DNA of 64,000 bases from Flavobacterium sp. SH_e (GCF_025717045.1 NZ_JAOVZN010000005.1:310001-374000), one strand, 5' to 3'; positions 16,278 through 25,606 are shown, counted from the first letter of the stretch. Notes: generated from the sequence alone by a model not told the origin. Numbers and translations: made by a program.

Positions 16278-17217
16278 CTTCTATTTCTTTTGATTCTGCT
16301 AAATCATTTTGCTCGCGCATTAACCTAATAAAACTATCTTCAATAGTTGGTTCTATCTTTTTTATTTCAAGATTCTCAGGATTGTATTTTTGTGCTATAG
16401 TTCGAACTTTTTCTTCATTAGAATCTTCCGATACAAGCGTTACGTGAATAAACTCTCCAAAAGCATCAGAGCTTTCGATTTCCTTATCAGTTCTTAAATC
16501 TTTTAGCAGTTTGTAAATATTTTTGGCTTTTACAGCAAATAAAACTTTGGGAAACTTTTTAATAATACTTTGCGGTTCATCAATACTCATTATTTTTCCG
16601 CTTTGAATAAGTGCAATTCGGTCACATAACTTTGCTTCGTCCATATAAGGAGTAGAAACCACTATCGTAATTTGCTGTTCTTTTAATTTTGCTAACATTT
16701 CCCAAAATTCACTTCTAGAAACTACATCAACGCCAGTTGTTGGTTCATCTAAAAATAGTACATCAGGTTTATGGATTAGAGCACAGCAAAGTGCCAATTT
16801 TTGTTTCATTCCACCCGAAAGTTTCCCTGCTCGTCTGTCATTAAAAGGTTTTATCTGATCGTAGATATCTTTAATCAAGTCGTAATTTTCTTCAATAGTA
16901 GTTCCAAAAATAGTAGCAAAAAAATTTAGGTTTTCCTTTACTGTCAAATCCTGATATAACGAAAATTTACCAGGCATATATCCTACTTTATTTCTAATTT
17001 CCTGAAACTCTTTTACAACATCATGCCCTTCAACTGTTGCTATACCATTGTCGGCGAGTAATAATGTCGTCAAAATGCGAAAAATTGAAGTTTTTCCAGC
17101 TCCATCCGGACCAATCAATCCAAAAAGTTCTCCTTTCTTCACTTCAAAAGACACGTCATCTACTGCCGTAAAATCTCCGTACTTTTTGGTTATATTTTTA
17201 AGAGTTACTGCTGGCAT
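16255..17217 (-). CDS. ABC transporter ATPase (YbhF N-half-like)
   Basis: A 320-residue ATPase with Walker A GPDGAGKTS near 37-45, intact signature LSGGMKQK, Walker B VLFLDEPTTGVD and VVSTPYMDEA, where the usual switch His is Pro-Tyr. A further 90 residues after the nucleotide-binding domain (KKFPKVLFAVKAKNIYKLLK onward) form a regulatory extension. The missing switch His suggests asymmetric ATP hydrolysis between the two ATPases (inference). It follows the HlyD gene by 8 nt. Confidence 0.85.
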   Translation of the reverse strand: MPAVTLKNITKKYGDFTAVDDVSFEVKKGELFGLIGPDGAGKTSIFRILTTLLLADNGIATVEGHDVVKEFQEIRNKVGYMPGKFSLYQDLTVKENLNFFATIFGTTIEENYDLIKDIYDQIKPFNDRRAGKLSGGMKQKLALCCALIHKPDVLFLDEPTTGVDVVSRSEFWEMLAKLKEQQITIVVSTPYMDEAKLCDRIALIQSGKIMSIDEPQSIIKKFPKVLFAVKAKNIYKLLKDLRTDKEIESSDAFGEFIHVTLVSEDSNEEKVRTIAQKYNPENLEIKKIEPTIEDSFIRLMREQNDLAESKEIEDGKSYSL

Positions 17218-17225
17218 ATTGCATT

Positions 17226-18128
17226 TTATTTAGACCAAAGAACTTCTCCGTACATACCTATTTTAAGATAGCCGTCATTTTTGACTCTGATTTTTAAAGC
17301 ATATACTAAATTGGCTCTTTCATCTTTGGTTGGAATCGTCTTTGGAGAAAACTCTGATTTATCTGAAATCCAATTAATTGTACCTTGATATTCTTTATAT
17401 TTTTCCTTCCCTTCATCAATTCTAACTTTTACCTGCTGCCCCATTTTAATCTGAGACAATTGCGTTCCTGTAATGTAGGCTCTAAGATCTAATATTTCGA
17501 GATTAGCAATTTTATATAGTGGTTTCCCAACCATTGCCATTTCATATCGTTCAGCATATTTAGCCAATACAGTTCCTTTTACTGGATTTACAATAACACT
17601 TTTACTCAATTGATCATCAATTCCTTTTAATTGAACACCAACTGTATTTCCTTGCTCTGTCAAATTTTCGTTTGTAATATCCAGAGAACTCTTCTGTGCA
17701 CTTATCTGAGCTTGTAAAGTGGCAACTTTAGCATTGGCGTCATCAAGCATTTTTTGAGAAGCTATACCGCCTTTTACCAGACGATCTGTTCTGTTACGGT
17801 CAAGAACTGCATTTGCAAGTTGTTTTTTTAAGCTTTCCGTTTGAATATCTTCTTGAGGTCTTCCGCTAAGAATTGCTTTTTTGTTTTGTGATAATTGCAT
17901 TTTATTGATATACAATTGTGTGCTGTCAATATATCCAACTTTTTGTCCCGCTTCTAACAGCTGGCCTTCTTCCACATTCAATTTTAAAATCTGTCCATTT
18001 GTTTCTGCTGAAAGAATAGTTTCTACAGCTTCAAAAGATCCCGAAGCATCGAAGTCATTTTCGTTATTATTGCAAGAAAACAAGCAAAAAGCAGGCAGTA
18101 AAAGACATAGTAGCTTTATTTTTTTCAT
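17226..18128 (-). CDS. HlyD-family periplasmic adaptor lipoprotein (YbhG-like)
   Basis: A 300-residue adaptor with lipobox CLFSC (Cys19). It shows a biotinyl-lipoyl-like half (TILSAETNGQILKLNVEEGQ), a long helical hairpin (about residues 70-170, rich in Lys, Gln and Ala), the second half (KSVIVNPVKGTVLAKYAERY) and a beta-barrel end. It bridges the inner-membrane ABC pump and the TolC channel. Gene order TolC-HlyD-ATPase-ATPase-permease-permease makes a full tripartite efflux pump. Confidence 0.85.
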   Translation of the reverse strand: MKKIKLLCLLLPAFCLFSCNNNENDFDASGSFEAVETILSAETNGQILKLNVEEGQLLEAGQKVGYIDSTQLYINKMQLSQNKKAILSGRPQEDIQTESLKKQLANAVLDRNRTDRLVKGGIASQKMLDDANAKVATLQAQISAQKSSLDITNENLTEQGNTVGVQLKGIDDQLSKSVIVNPVKGTVLAKYAERYEMAMVGKPLYKIANLEILDLRAYITGTQLSQIKMGQQVKVRIDEGKEKYKEYQGTINWISDKSEFSPKTIPTKDERANLVYALKIRVKNDGYLKIGMYGEVLWSK

Positions 18129-18139
18129 AATTATAGAGA

Positions 18140-19381
18140 TTAATTACCTTTGATTGTTTGATACTCATAAATACTCATAAGCAGCTGAATTTCATGCAGA
18201 GCCTTATCTGCTCTTGCATTTCCTTCTTTTTCTGTAGCATTTAATAAATCTATTAATGGTCCAGCACCATTGTCATATTTCAACTGATAGCCTTCGCGAA
18301 TAGTCTGGCGAAGTTTTACAATAGCATCATCATCCTTAAGAATTGCATTCTGTCTTTCGATATCTGCCTTTTTCTGATTCATTTGAAACTTTGTATTGAA
18401 TAAAAATGTTTCTTCCTGAACATCAATTTTATTTAATTCCTGCTTTGTCAATTCTTTTTCATTCGAATTTTTATACAAACCTTTAGTATCCCAAGCAAGA
18501 CTTAAACCTGCTACTCCAACTGTTGATATTTTATTAGCTCCTAAATTTATTCCTGGAGCTAGTAATACGCCAGCGCCAAGAAGCCCAACTTTTGGCATCA
18601 GACTTACTTTTTGCATATCAGACTGCGCTGTTATCATATTGCGTTGCATTTCAAATCGCTGTATTTCTGGGCGTTTTATTACTGTGTCGAGGTCAATAGC
18701 ATTTAAAGGTTTTTCTAGTTTAATCTGGCTAATGTCCTTTCCTATAAGATACGAAAGCATGGTTTGATAACCACTTTTAGTGTATTGAAAATCTTTCTTT
18801 TGTCTATTGAGATTTAACTGTTCGACCTTCATTTCATCGACATCCGTTTTATAGTTAAGTCCATTTTCGTGAAGTTTATTGACTTTATCTATATTATTGG
18901 AAAGAATCTTATTCTGAATTTCCAGCTGTTTTAACTGCTCATCAATTAATAATATTCCAAAATAAAGCTGATTAACTCTTGATCTTAAATCATAAAGCGA
19001 AACTTCTACTGAAGCTTTATCGACATTAGAAGATGCTTCGATAATTTTCTTTTGCGTTTTGGTTGCTCCGCCATCCCAAATGGTCTGATTTACTTGAGCT
19101 AAACCAATAAATTTGAATTTACTGTCGTCTCCAGATCCCATGCTAGGAAAATCTCCAAAAACATAACCTTCAATAGCCGTCACGCTTAACTGAGGCAAAT
19201 AAGCCTTATTTGCATTACTTATGGTATATTCTTTACTTTTTTCAATCAATTCGTATTGTTTAATCAAAGGATAATTATCAACAGCAAGTTTCTGACTTTG
19301 TTCAATCGTCAGATCCTGAGCTTTTGCTGTGCTAATCATTACCAATAAAAACAGGTATTTTAGTAAATGTGATCTTCTCAT
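18140..19381 (-). CDS. TolC-family outer membrane efflux protein
   Basis: A 413-residue protein with a signal peptide ending at STAKA-Q. It has two long alpha-helical repeat regions (LTIEQSQKLAVDNYPLIKQY; REGYQLKYDNGAGPLIDLLN) as in outer membrane efflux proteins, with the GAGPLIDLLNATE motif near the C-terminus. It forms the outer-membrane exit of the pump encoded downstream. There is a 34-nt gap after the TetR gene, so regulator and pump are one operon. Confidence 0.85.
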   Translation of the reverse strand: MRRSHLLKYLFLLVMISTAKAQDLTIEQSQKLAVDNYPLIKQYELIEKSKEYTISNANKAYLPQLSVTAIEGYVFGDFPSMGSGDDSKFKFIGLAQVNQTIWDGGATKTQKKIIEASSNVDKASVEVSLYDLRSRVNQLYFGILLIDEQLKQLEIQNKILSNNIDKVNKLHENGLNYKTDVDEMKVEQLNLNRQKKDFQYTKSGYQTMLSYLIGKDISQIKLEKPLNAIDLDTVIKRPEIQRFEMQRNMITAQSDMQKVSLMPKVGLLGAGVLLAPGINLGANKISTVGVAGLSLAWDTKGLYKNSNEKELTKQELNKIDVQEETFLFNTKFQMNQKKADIERQNAILKDDDAIVKLRQTIREGYQLKYDNGAGPLIDLLNATEKEGNARADKALHEIQLLMSIYEYQTIKGN

Positions 19382-19415
19382 ATTTAATAAATAAAATTAC
19401 TTTCTATTAAAGCAT

Positions 19416-20039
19416 TTAGATTGAAGCAAACATCATCTTAATCCAAATTGGAATTTTCTTTTTACGTTCTTCCATTAAAGCATTAAATTCATCGATTTCT
19501 AAATTTCTGCTTCCTCTTATAATTGGTTTTGCAATAAATGGAAAAACAATCATCCCCAAAAGATTCATTAAAAAATGAAGTGGATTTGGTTCTGATATTT
19601 CCTTTTTCTCCACCCCTTCTTGAAATTGCTTCATGAAAACCGAATTATTCACTAGTTCTTTTACTGGCAATTTCTTCAAAAGCGATTCTGGATTATTACG
19701 TATTTCAGTTACAATGAATGTTGGTATTTCGGGTTCTTTTATGATAAAATCAATATATCGCGAAACGATTAATTCTACTTTTTCTTCTAATGAGGTTTTG
19801 TCATCATTAAAAACATTGGCAATGCTCTTTACAAAAACAGTTAAAGTTTCTGCCATTATGATTTCAAAAAGTTTAGCCTTACTTCTAAAATAATAATTAA
19901 GCAAAGCCAAATTTAAATCGGCCTCTTCCGCAATATCACGCGTGCGAGTAGCTGCAAACCCTTTTTTATAAAAAACAGTTTTCGCCGCTGTTTTTATTTT
20001 TTCTTCTGTCGTAATATCTTTCTTTTTCGGTTCTAACAC
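19416..20039 (-). CDS. TetR-family repressor of the efflux operon
   Basis: A 207-residue regulator. Residues about 15-62 form a TetR helix-turn-helix (KTAAKTVFYKKGFAATRTRD, then EEADLNLALLNYYFRSKAKLFE). The rest is a ligand-binding helical domain. The only reasonable start is the GTG at 20039; no ATG precedes the HTH. It is the first gene of the pump operon, and a perfect 44-bp palindrome covers the -33 region of its promoter, so autoregulation and induction by pump substrates are likely. Placement with a YbhGFSR-like pump recalls CecR of E. coli. Confidence 0.85.
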   Translation of the reverse strand: MLEPKKKDITTEEKIKTAAKTVFYKKGFAATRTRDIAEEADLNLALLNYYFRSKAKLFEIIMAETLTVFVKSIANVFNDDKTSLEEKVELIVSRYIDFIIKEPEIPTFIVTEIRNNPESLLKKLPVKELVNNSVFMKQFQEGVEKKEISEPNPLHFLMNLLGMIVFPFIAKPIIRGSRNLEIDEFNALMEERKKKIPIWIKMMFASI

Positions 20040-20060
20040 AGTTATTTTTTTTATTTCCTA

Positions 20061-20093
20061 CAAATATAAAAATATAATCACGAATTAAACAAA
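20061..20093 (-). promoter_or_regulatory. Promoter of the TetR-efflux operon
   Basis: On the minus strand TTTG (20093-20090) and TATATTTG (20068-20061) are 21 nt apart, matching the Bacteroidota consensus. The predicted start near 20056 is about 17 nt before the GTG of the repressor. Confidence 0.7.
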
Positions 20094-20127
20094 ATATTTA
20101 ATCAAATGATTAAATATTTTGTTTAAT
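20084..20127. promoter_or_regulatory. 44-bp perfect palindrome, probable TetR operator
   Basis: 21-bp arms (20084-20104 and 20107-20127) are exact inverted copies around a 2-bp centre. Each arm is itself a dyad, with ATTAAA and TTTAAT separated by 7 bp, so two repressor dimers could bind side by side. It overlaps the -33 element at 20090-20093 and lies 45 bp from the repressor start. Confidence 0.8.
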
Positions 20128-20170
20128 CTATTTTTAATAGTCTTTAAATACATTATAGTAATCAAATACT

Positions 20171-20191
20171 TTATTGTATTTTTGACAATAA
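20171..20191 (+). promoter_or_regulatory. -7 box inside a 7-bp inverted repeat upstream of the kinase gene
   Basis: TTATTGT (20171-20177) and ACAATAA (20185-20191) are perfect inverted copies around 7 bp. The -7 box TATTTTTG lies at 20177-20184, inside the repeat. No clear -33 TTTG is visible. The overlap suggests a repressor site controlling the sensor kinase. Confidence 0.45.
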
Positions 20192-20268
20192 GCTATATAT
20201 CAAACCATTATCGTTTAATCAAAAACTTAAAAGTGAAATATCATATTAATTAACAAATCACCAATATT

Positions 20269-22728
20269 GTGAATTATACGCTTTTTCAACCGTTTTACAC
20301 CAAATACATAATACGCAAAAAGACCTTTTTACTCTTACTATTTTGTAGCTTAAACTTCTATGCGCAGTATAATAAAAGTGGTTATACTGATATTGCTAAA
20401 CAAAGGCTATTAATTCATATTACTTCAGATTACCTCCATACAATTAGTCAGGGACAAATTGACAAAGACAGCGCCGTTAGAGCTTCATGCCGACTTTATA
20501 ATTTAAGTATTCTAATTCCCAATAATGAAAGTTATAGTGATGGAACAAGTATTCCTGCAATTAAACTTCTTGAACAAGATAAAGTAAATCAAGCCAAAAA
20601 CTTACTTCCAAAACTAAAAGGAGAAAACCATTTTTTAACGCTTCTAGAACTGAGCAATTATTTCATTTTTAAATCTGGCGCGCAAAAAAAAGACCTTGAC
20701 GAAGCAGAAAAATATCTAGAAGAAATTTTACAGCAGAAAAAATGGGATAAATGGAAAATTGGAGCCTTGATGTTAAAAGCCAATTTGCTCAATCAAAGAG
20801 GGAATTCAGACGCAAGTCAAAAATTATATACAGAAATTGAAAAACAGTGCAAACAATCTGGAAATAATTTGGATCAGGCCAGAGCACTTTTAGAAGCTGG
20901 AAAAACTTTACAATATGGCGATCCAGAGAGACTGATTTATTTTCAAAAAGCTCTTTCTATATTTCAGAATCTGAAGGAAAAAGAAAAGGAAATCGAAACC
21001 TTGTCTCAAATCAACATCGAATATTTTATCGCCAGACGTTATGATGACTCGCAAAAATTGATTTATAAAATATTACAACTTCAAAAAGAAATAAAATACT
21101 ATCACAATCAATATGCTTTTGATGTGCTCTCCTATTTATCATATCGAAAAGGAGATTTGGTTAAAGCATTGTATTATTCCAACAAAAGCATTGAAAGCAT
21201 GCATTCCAAAGAAGATTCTATTTTCAAAGGTTTGTTTTTCTTGAGAAGAGGGCAGCTATATCAGCACAACGGAAAGAGTCAAGAAGCACTATTCTGGTAC
21301 ACTAAAGCTTCGGAAAATAAAACCCAAGAAACTAAACTTTATTGGTACAAAGCATTTCTTTCTAAAGCTTGGGTTCTCAACAAACTCCATCGAAGTAATG
21401 AAGCCCTGACTCTACTCAAAAAAACAGAAAGTGAATTCCCTCCTATTACTGATTTTGAGAAAATGCACTTTGCCTTCATACTGGGAGAAACCTACGCAAG
21501 TTTAAAAAAGATGGACTTAGCAGAAAAAAACTATTCTATTTTTCAAAATATAGCCAAAAATTATCCACTTGAATTTGTACACGACGAATTTCCCGCTGCC
21601 TTTTTTCAGATCTCTTCTTTTTATCAACAGATAGGTAAAACGGATAAGGCCAGACAGCTGTTAAAAAATGGAGTCTCACATACTTTTGAAATAGGTGTAG
21701 CAGAAAAAAGCGAGTATTACTACAATCTTTTTAGAATTGATTCTACCGAAAGAAAATATAATGATGCCATTAAAAATCTGCTTTTAAGCCAGAAATATAA
21801 AGACTCCTCTTTTAATGACGAACAGAAAAAAAAGTTTGCTGAATTATTAATTAAATATGAGACCGACAAAAAAGACAAAAACATTAAATTACTACACACT
21901 CAAAATCAGTTGCAGCTTGTTCAATCTCGGGAAACTGAAAGAGAAAAAAACATTCTTTTAATTGGTGCTTTGTTATTAATTGTAATTGTGTGTTTGTTGC
22001 TTTACAGCTATATAATCAAACAAAAAATCAATCGCAAACTCAAAGCTAATCAATTTGAATTAGATCAAAAAAACACCTTTTTAGAAAACCTAAATAATGA
22101 ACAGCAAAAATTACTGAAAGAAAAAGAATGGCTTATTAAAGAAGTGCATCATCGAGTAAAAAATAATTTGCAGATGGTTACAAGTCTTCTTAACTCACAA
22201 TCTGCTTATCTCAAAGATAGCGATGCTAAAATGGCTGTAAAAGACAGTCTACGCCGAATGCAAGCCGTATCAATGATTCACCAGAAATTGTATCATGACG
22301 ACAACATTTCGGCTATTGCAATGCCACAATATATCGATGAGCTGGTGCATTATTTACATGAGAGTTTTGATAGCGAAAATCAGATTGTTTTCAAAAAGAA
22401 TATCGAAGCAATCAATCTTCATGTTTCGCAAGCAATTCCGCTAGGGTTGATCATTACCGAAAGTGTTGTAAATGCAATAAAATATGCCTTTTTAGAAAAA
22501 CAAAACGGAGTTATAGAAATCAGCCTTTATCATGAAGACAAAGAAAATATTGTCCTTAAAATAGCTGACAACGGAATAGGTTTACCCGATTTTACTAATA
22601 AAACCGACACTAATTCTCTGGGGCTTAACCTTATAAAAGGGCTTTCAAAACAATTAAAAGGCAGTTTTAGCATCGAAAATAATAACGGCGTTAATATAAT
22701 AATTAAATTTATATATCTAAATAATTGA
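20269..22728 (+). CDS. TPR-containing HisKA_2 sensor histidine kinase
   Basis: An 819-residue kinase. A GTG at 20269 is the best start because it leaves a signal-like segment (RKKTFLLLLFCSLNFYAQ); no ATG is available. About 530 residues of periplasmic TPR-like helices follow (repeats such as AEKYLEEILQQKKW, ARALLEAGKTLQYGDPERL). One membrane helix lies near 565-585 (NILLIGALLLIVIVCLLLYS), then a coiled coil, a HisKA_2 dimerisation domain with EVHHRVKNNLQ (His627/628), and a HATPase domain with NAIKYAF and ADNGIGLP. The response regulator starts 6 nt downstream. A paralogous pair is present at 38770-43384. Confidence 0.85.
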   Translation: MNYTLFQPFYTKYIIRKKTFLLLLFCSLNFYAQYNKSGYTDIAKQRLLIHITSDYLHTISQGQIDKDSAVRASCRLYNLSILIPNNESYSDGTSIPAIKLLEQDKVNQAKNLLPKLKGENHFLTLLELSNYFIFKSGAQKKDLDEAEKYLEEILQQKKWDKWKIGALMLKANLLNQRGNSDASQKLYTEIEKQCKQSGNNLDQARALLEAGKTLQYGDPERLIYFQKALSIFQNLKEKEKEIETLSQINIEYFIARRYDDSQKLIYKILQLQKEIKYYHNQYAFDVLSYLSYRKGDLVKALYYSNKSIESMHSKEDSIFKGLFFLRRGQLYQHNGKSQEALFWYTKASENKTQETKLYWYKAFLSKAWVLNKLHRSNEALTLLKKTESEFPPITDFEKMHFAFILGETYASLKKMDLAEKNYSIFQNIAKNYPLEFVHDEFPAAFFQISSFYQQIGKTDKARQLLKNGVSHTFEIGVAEKSEYYYNLFRIDSTERKYNDAIKNLLLSQKYKDSSFNDEQKKKFAELLIKYETDKKDKNIKLLHTQNQLQLVQSRETEREKNILLIGALLLIVIVCLLLYSYIIKQKINRKLKANQFELDQKNTFLENLNNEQQKLLKEKEWLIKEVHHRVKNNLQMVTSLLNSQSAYLKDSDAKMAVKDSLRRMQAVSMIHQKLYHDDNISAIAMPQYIDELVHYLHESFDSENQIVFKKNIEAINLHVSQAIPLGLIITESVVNAIKYAFLEKQNGVIEISLYHEDKENIVLKIADNGIGLPDFTNKTDTNSLGLNLIKGLSKQLKGSFSIENNNGVNIIIKFIYLNN

Positions 22729-22734
22729 TTTACA

Positions 22735-24642
22735 ATGAGCAGTAAAGTTTTAATTGTAGAAGATGAATTTATAGTCGCAAATGATTTACAGCTAATACTA
22801 AAACAAGCCGGTTATATTATGACCGGAATTGCTGTTTCGGCTGAGGAAGCGAAAGAACATATCGCAAAAAACAAACCTGATCTTGTATTATTGGATATTT
22901 ATTTGGAAGGAAAACAATCAGGAATTGATCTGGCAAAAAAACTAAAAACTGAAAATATTGCTTTTGTTTATTTATCTGCCAATTCCAATCAAACTATACT
23001 CGAAGAAGCAAAGAAAACTGATCCTTACGGTTTTCTTGTAAAACCATTTCGAGAAAAAGATTTGCTTATCACTTTAGAAATTGCATCGTACAGACATAAA
23101 AACAGCATAGAATCTCGTTCGAAACAAGAAAAGCTTTTACAAGAAAAGCTAAATTCAATAAACCGTCAGACACTTCAATATGAAGATTATTTAAGCGAAG
23201 CTGCTCGTTTATTACAAACTTTTATTCCTTTCGATCTTATTGTATTCGAGATAAAACAATCAGATCAAAAAAAATGCACGGCTTACTTGCGCATAGGTTT
23301 TGACGAATATCAATACATTGGCGAAAGAGAATTAGAAAATATTACAAATTCAAAAAGCAATACTTTTACCGAAATTAATTATCTGGAAAATGAGGCGGTT
23401 ATTTACGAAACTGAGGTTTTCAATTCGAATTTGTCTTTTATAAAAAATCATTTTAGAGCAGCATCTTTTCTCATATTTCCTTTTCCATTAAATGATAAAA
23501 TAAACATCCAATTTATATGCTGCAGCCAAAAGAAAAAAATCTATTCGCAATATCATATTGAATTATTGGCTAATGCAAAAAAGAGTTTTCACGACCTCAT
23601 GAATCAGGTTACAAATCAGCAGAAATCGTTAAAAGAAAACACGAAAGATAGCCATAAAGAATCTGTTACTCATCGCTTTAATGATATTATTGGAAAACAT
23701 CCTCTTTTATTGGATGCTCTTGATCTTATCACACAAGTTGCTCCTTACAACACATCGGTTCTGATACTTGGAGAAAGCGGAACAGGAAAAGAAAAAGCGG
23801 CTCAATCTATTCACAATTTTTCCATTCGGAAAGATGGTCCGTTTATAAAAGTGAACTGTGCTGCGATATCGCCAACTTTAATAGAATCTGAATTATTCGG
23901 TTACGAAAAAGGTGCATTTACAGGCGCAATTGAAAGCAAAAAAGGAAAATTTGAACTAGCTGATGGGGGAACTATTTTTTTGGATGAAATTGGTGAATTA
24001 TCTAATGAAATGCAGATTAGATTATTACGCGTTTTACAGGAAAAAGAAATTGATTCTGTTGGGGGAAATACAGCCCGAAAAGTTGACATACGAATTGTAG
24101 CCGCAACAAACCGAAATCTCGAAAAAGAAGTTTCTCAAGGCAATTTTAGAATGGATCTTTACTACAGATTAAATGTGTTTCCTGTAACCATGCCTGCTTT
24201 ACGAGAACGCAAAACCGACATTCCAGAATTAGCACATTATTTTGCAGAGAAATTCTCAAGAGAATTCAGCAAAAAATTTAGCAGCATAAGTTCTAAAATG
24301 ATGCAGCAAATGAATGAATATAACTGGCCGGGAAATATTCGTGAATTGGAAAACTTTATCGAAAGAGCTGTCATACTTAATAACGGAAAATCAGAATTAG
24401 ATCTTAATCTGAATTTTTCTCCTCGTTCAGAATCGTTTCATACAGAAAATGTCCAGAATTTAGAAGATGTAAAAAGTGCACAACAGCAAATAGAACGCGA
24501 TTACATCATTTCAATTTTAAAGAAAGTAAAAGGCAGAATACGCGGAACATCTGGTGCAGCTTCAATACTAAATATAAAACCTACGACTTTAGAGTCTAAA
24601 ATGAGTAAACTGGCTATTAAAAAAGACGATTACTCAGAATAG
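22735..24642 (+). CDS. Sigma-54-dependent response regulator (REC-AAA+-HTH)
   Basis: A 635-residue NtrC-type activator. The receiver domain (1-120) has VEDEF and the phosphoacceptor Asp54 in LLDIY. Residues about 130-295 are a GAF-like middle region not usual for NtrC. The AAA+ domain has Walker A GESGTGKE near 346 and the GAFTGA loop near 395 that contacts sigma-54, plus LADGGTIFLDEIGEL. A Fis-type helix-turn-helix ends the protein (GTSGAASILNIKPTTLESKM). Partner kinase is the gene immediately upstream. Targets are not evident nearby. Confidence 0.9.
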   Translation: MSSKVLIVEDEFIVANDLQLILKQAGYIMTGIAVSAEEAKEHIAKNKPDLVLLDIYLEGKQSGIDLAKKLKTENIAFVYLSANSNQTILEEAKKTDPYGFLVKPFREKDLLITLEIASYRHKNSIESRSKQEKLLQEKLNSINRQTLQYEDYLSEAARLLQTFIPFDLIVFEIKQSDQKKCTAYLRIGFDEYQYIGERELENITNSKSNTFTEINYLENEAVIYETEVFNSNLSFIKNHFRAASFLIFPFPLNDKINIQFICCSQKKKIYSQYHIELLANAKKSFHDLMNQVTNQQKSLKENTKDSHKESVTHRFNDIIGKHPLLLDALDLITQVAPYNTSVLILGESGTGKEKAAQSIHNFSIRKDGPFIKVNCAAISPTLIESELFGYEKGAFTGAIESKKGKFELADGGTIFLDEIGELSNEMQIRLLRVLQEKEIDSVGGNTARKVDIRIVAATNRNLEKEVSQGNFRMDLYYRLNVFPVTMPALRERKTDIPELAHYFAEKFSREFSKKFSSISSKMMQQMNEYNWPGNIRELENFIERAVILNNGKSELDLNLNFSPRSESFHTENVQNLEDVKSAQQQIERDYIISILKKVKGRIRGTSGAASILNIKPTTLESKMSKLAIKKDDYSE

Positions 24643-24837
24643 AAATTACTCCATTTTTTTCGGAACTAATTTATGTTTCTCCGAAATCTTCGTAGAAATA
24701 CAAAACTCTGATTTTCTAACATTTAAATAATAAAAACTAAATCAACAGTAACAATAGTCTTTGACGTTTTATTATTGCCATTATTTCTATTTTATAAAAT
24801 TATTGGCATATTCTTAGTCATTTTCCGTAGCATATTC

Positions 24838-25428
24838 ATGTCTAAAAAAGATGTATTGTCTATGGATCAGCTGCGAAATCATATTGAAGAAATTACTCCT
24901 GTAAGCGATGAAGAATTTGCGTATATCAAAACTTTCTTTACCAAAAAGAAAATAAAAAAACACCAGTACTTAATTCAGAGCGGAGACAAAGTGCAATGCG
25001 AATATTGGATTATAAAAGGTACACTAAGAGCATTTTACATTAATAAAGATGGCAAGGAGCATATTCTTCAGTTTGCCATAAAAAATTGGTGGATTTCTGA
25101 CTATAACGCGTATTTCAATCAAACAGAATCTACTATAAATATTGTCTGCATGGAAGATGCCGAAATATTGTGCTTGACACTTTATGCGCGAGAAAAACTT
25201 GCTTCTGAACTTCATAAAATGGAGCATTTTTTTAGAATGAAATTAACCCTTCTCTACTCTTCTCAGCAAAAAAGAATTATCTCTTTATTATCAGACAATC
25301 CGAAAGAGCGTTATGAAAAATTTGCGAGTTACTATCCAAGCATCTTGCAGAAAATACCCAAAAAATATATCGCAGAATATCTTGGCGTTTGTCGGGAAAC
25401 GCTAAGCAGGCTATATCTCAATAACTAA
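24838..25428 (+). CDS. Crp/Fnr-family transcriptional regulator
   Basis: I start at ATG 24838; the longer frame begins with TTG at 24775 and adds a hydrophobic stretch absent from relatives. The 196-residue product has a cNMP-like beta roll (KKHQYLIQSGDKVQCEYWII, GTLRAFYINKDGKEHILQF) and a C-terminal HTH (IPKKYIAEYLGVCRETLSRL). The ligand is unknown. It stands between the first two-component system and the DJ-1/ABM operon, whose promoter carries the conserved 21-bp element at 25607, so it is a candidate regulator of that element. Confidence 0.8.
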   Translation: MSKKDVLSMDQLRNHIEEITPVSDEEFAYIKTFFTKKKIKKHQYLIQSGDKVQCEYWIIKGTLRAFYINKDGKEHILQFAIKNWWISDYNAYFNQTESTINIVCMEDAEILCLTLYAREKLASELHKMEHFFRMKLTLLYSSQQKRIISLLSDNPKERYEKFASYYPSILQKIPKKYIAEYLGVCRETLSRLYLNN

Positions 25429-25431
25429 TAA

Positions 25432-25516
25432 AACATAACCAATGGTTTCAACCATTGGTACGCAACACTAATCACCTCTCTTTTGCGTTCCCAAGGTTGA
25501 AACCTTGGGCTATGTT
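25432..25516. repeat. REP-like palindromic element (BIME-like pair)
   Basis: Two 34-nt units in inverted orientation (25432-25465 and 25483-25516) with about 80% arm identity. Each contains its own perfect palindrome: ACCAATGGTT/AACCATTGGT and CCCAAGGTT/AACCTTGGG around 2-nt centres. The pattern is that of REP/BIME elements mobilised by REP-associated tyrosine transposases; no transposase gene is near. Confidence 0.7.
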
Positions 25517-25549
25517 GAATAAAATTGTCAAGAAGTTAATCAATTTCAC

Positions 25550-25596
25550 AATTCACAATTCACAATTCATAATTCATAATTCATAATTCATAATTA
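25550..25596. repeat. Heptamer tandem repeat
   Basis: Six units of AATTCAC (2 copies) or AATTCAT (4 copies) at 25550-25591, plus a partial unit. It ends 11 bp before the conserved 21-bp element of the downstream promoter. Such arrays are prone to slippage. Confidence 0.75.
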
Positions 25597-25606
25597 AAAA
25601 AATCCA

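Noticed and set aside
24775..24837. TTG-initiated hydrophobic extension of the Crp/Fnr protein
   Set aside because: Relatives begin near the ATG at 24838; a membrane-anchored Crp is unlikely.
25550..25596. CRISPR array
   Set aside because: Units are 7 bp without spacers; this is a simple tandem repeat.
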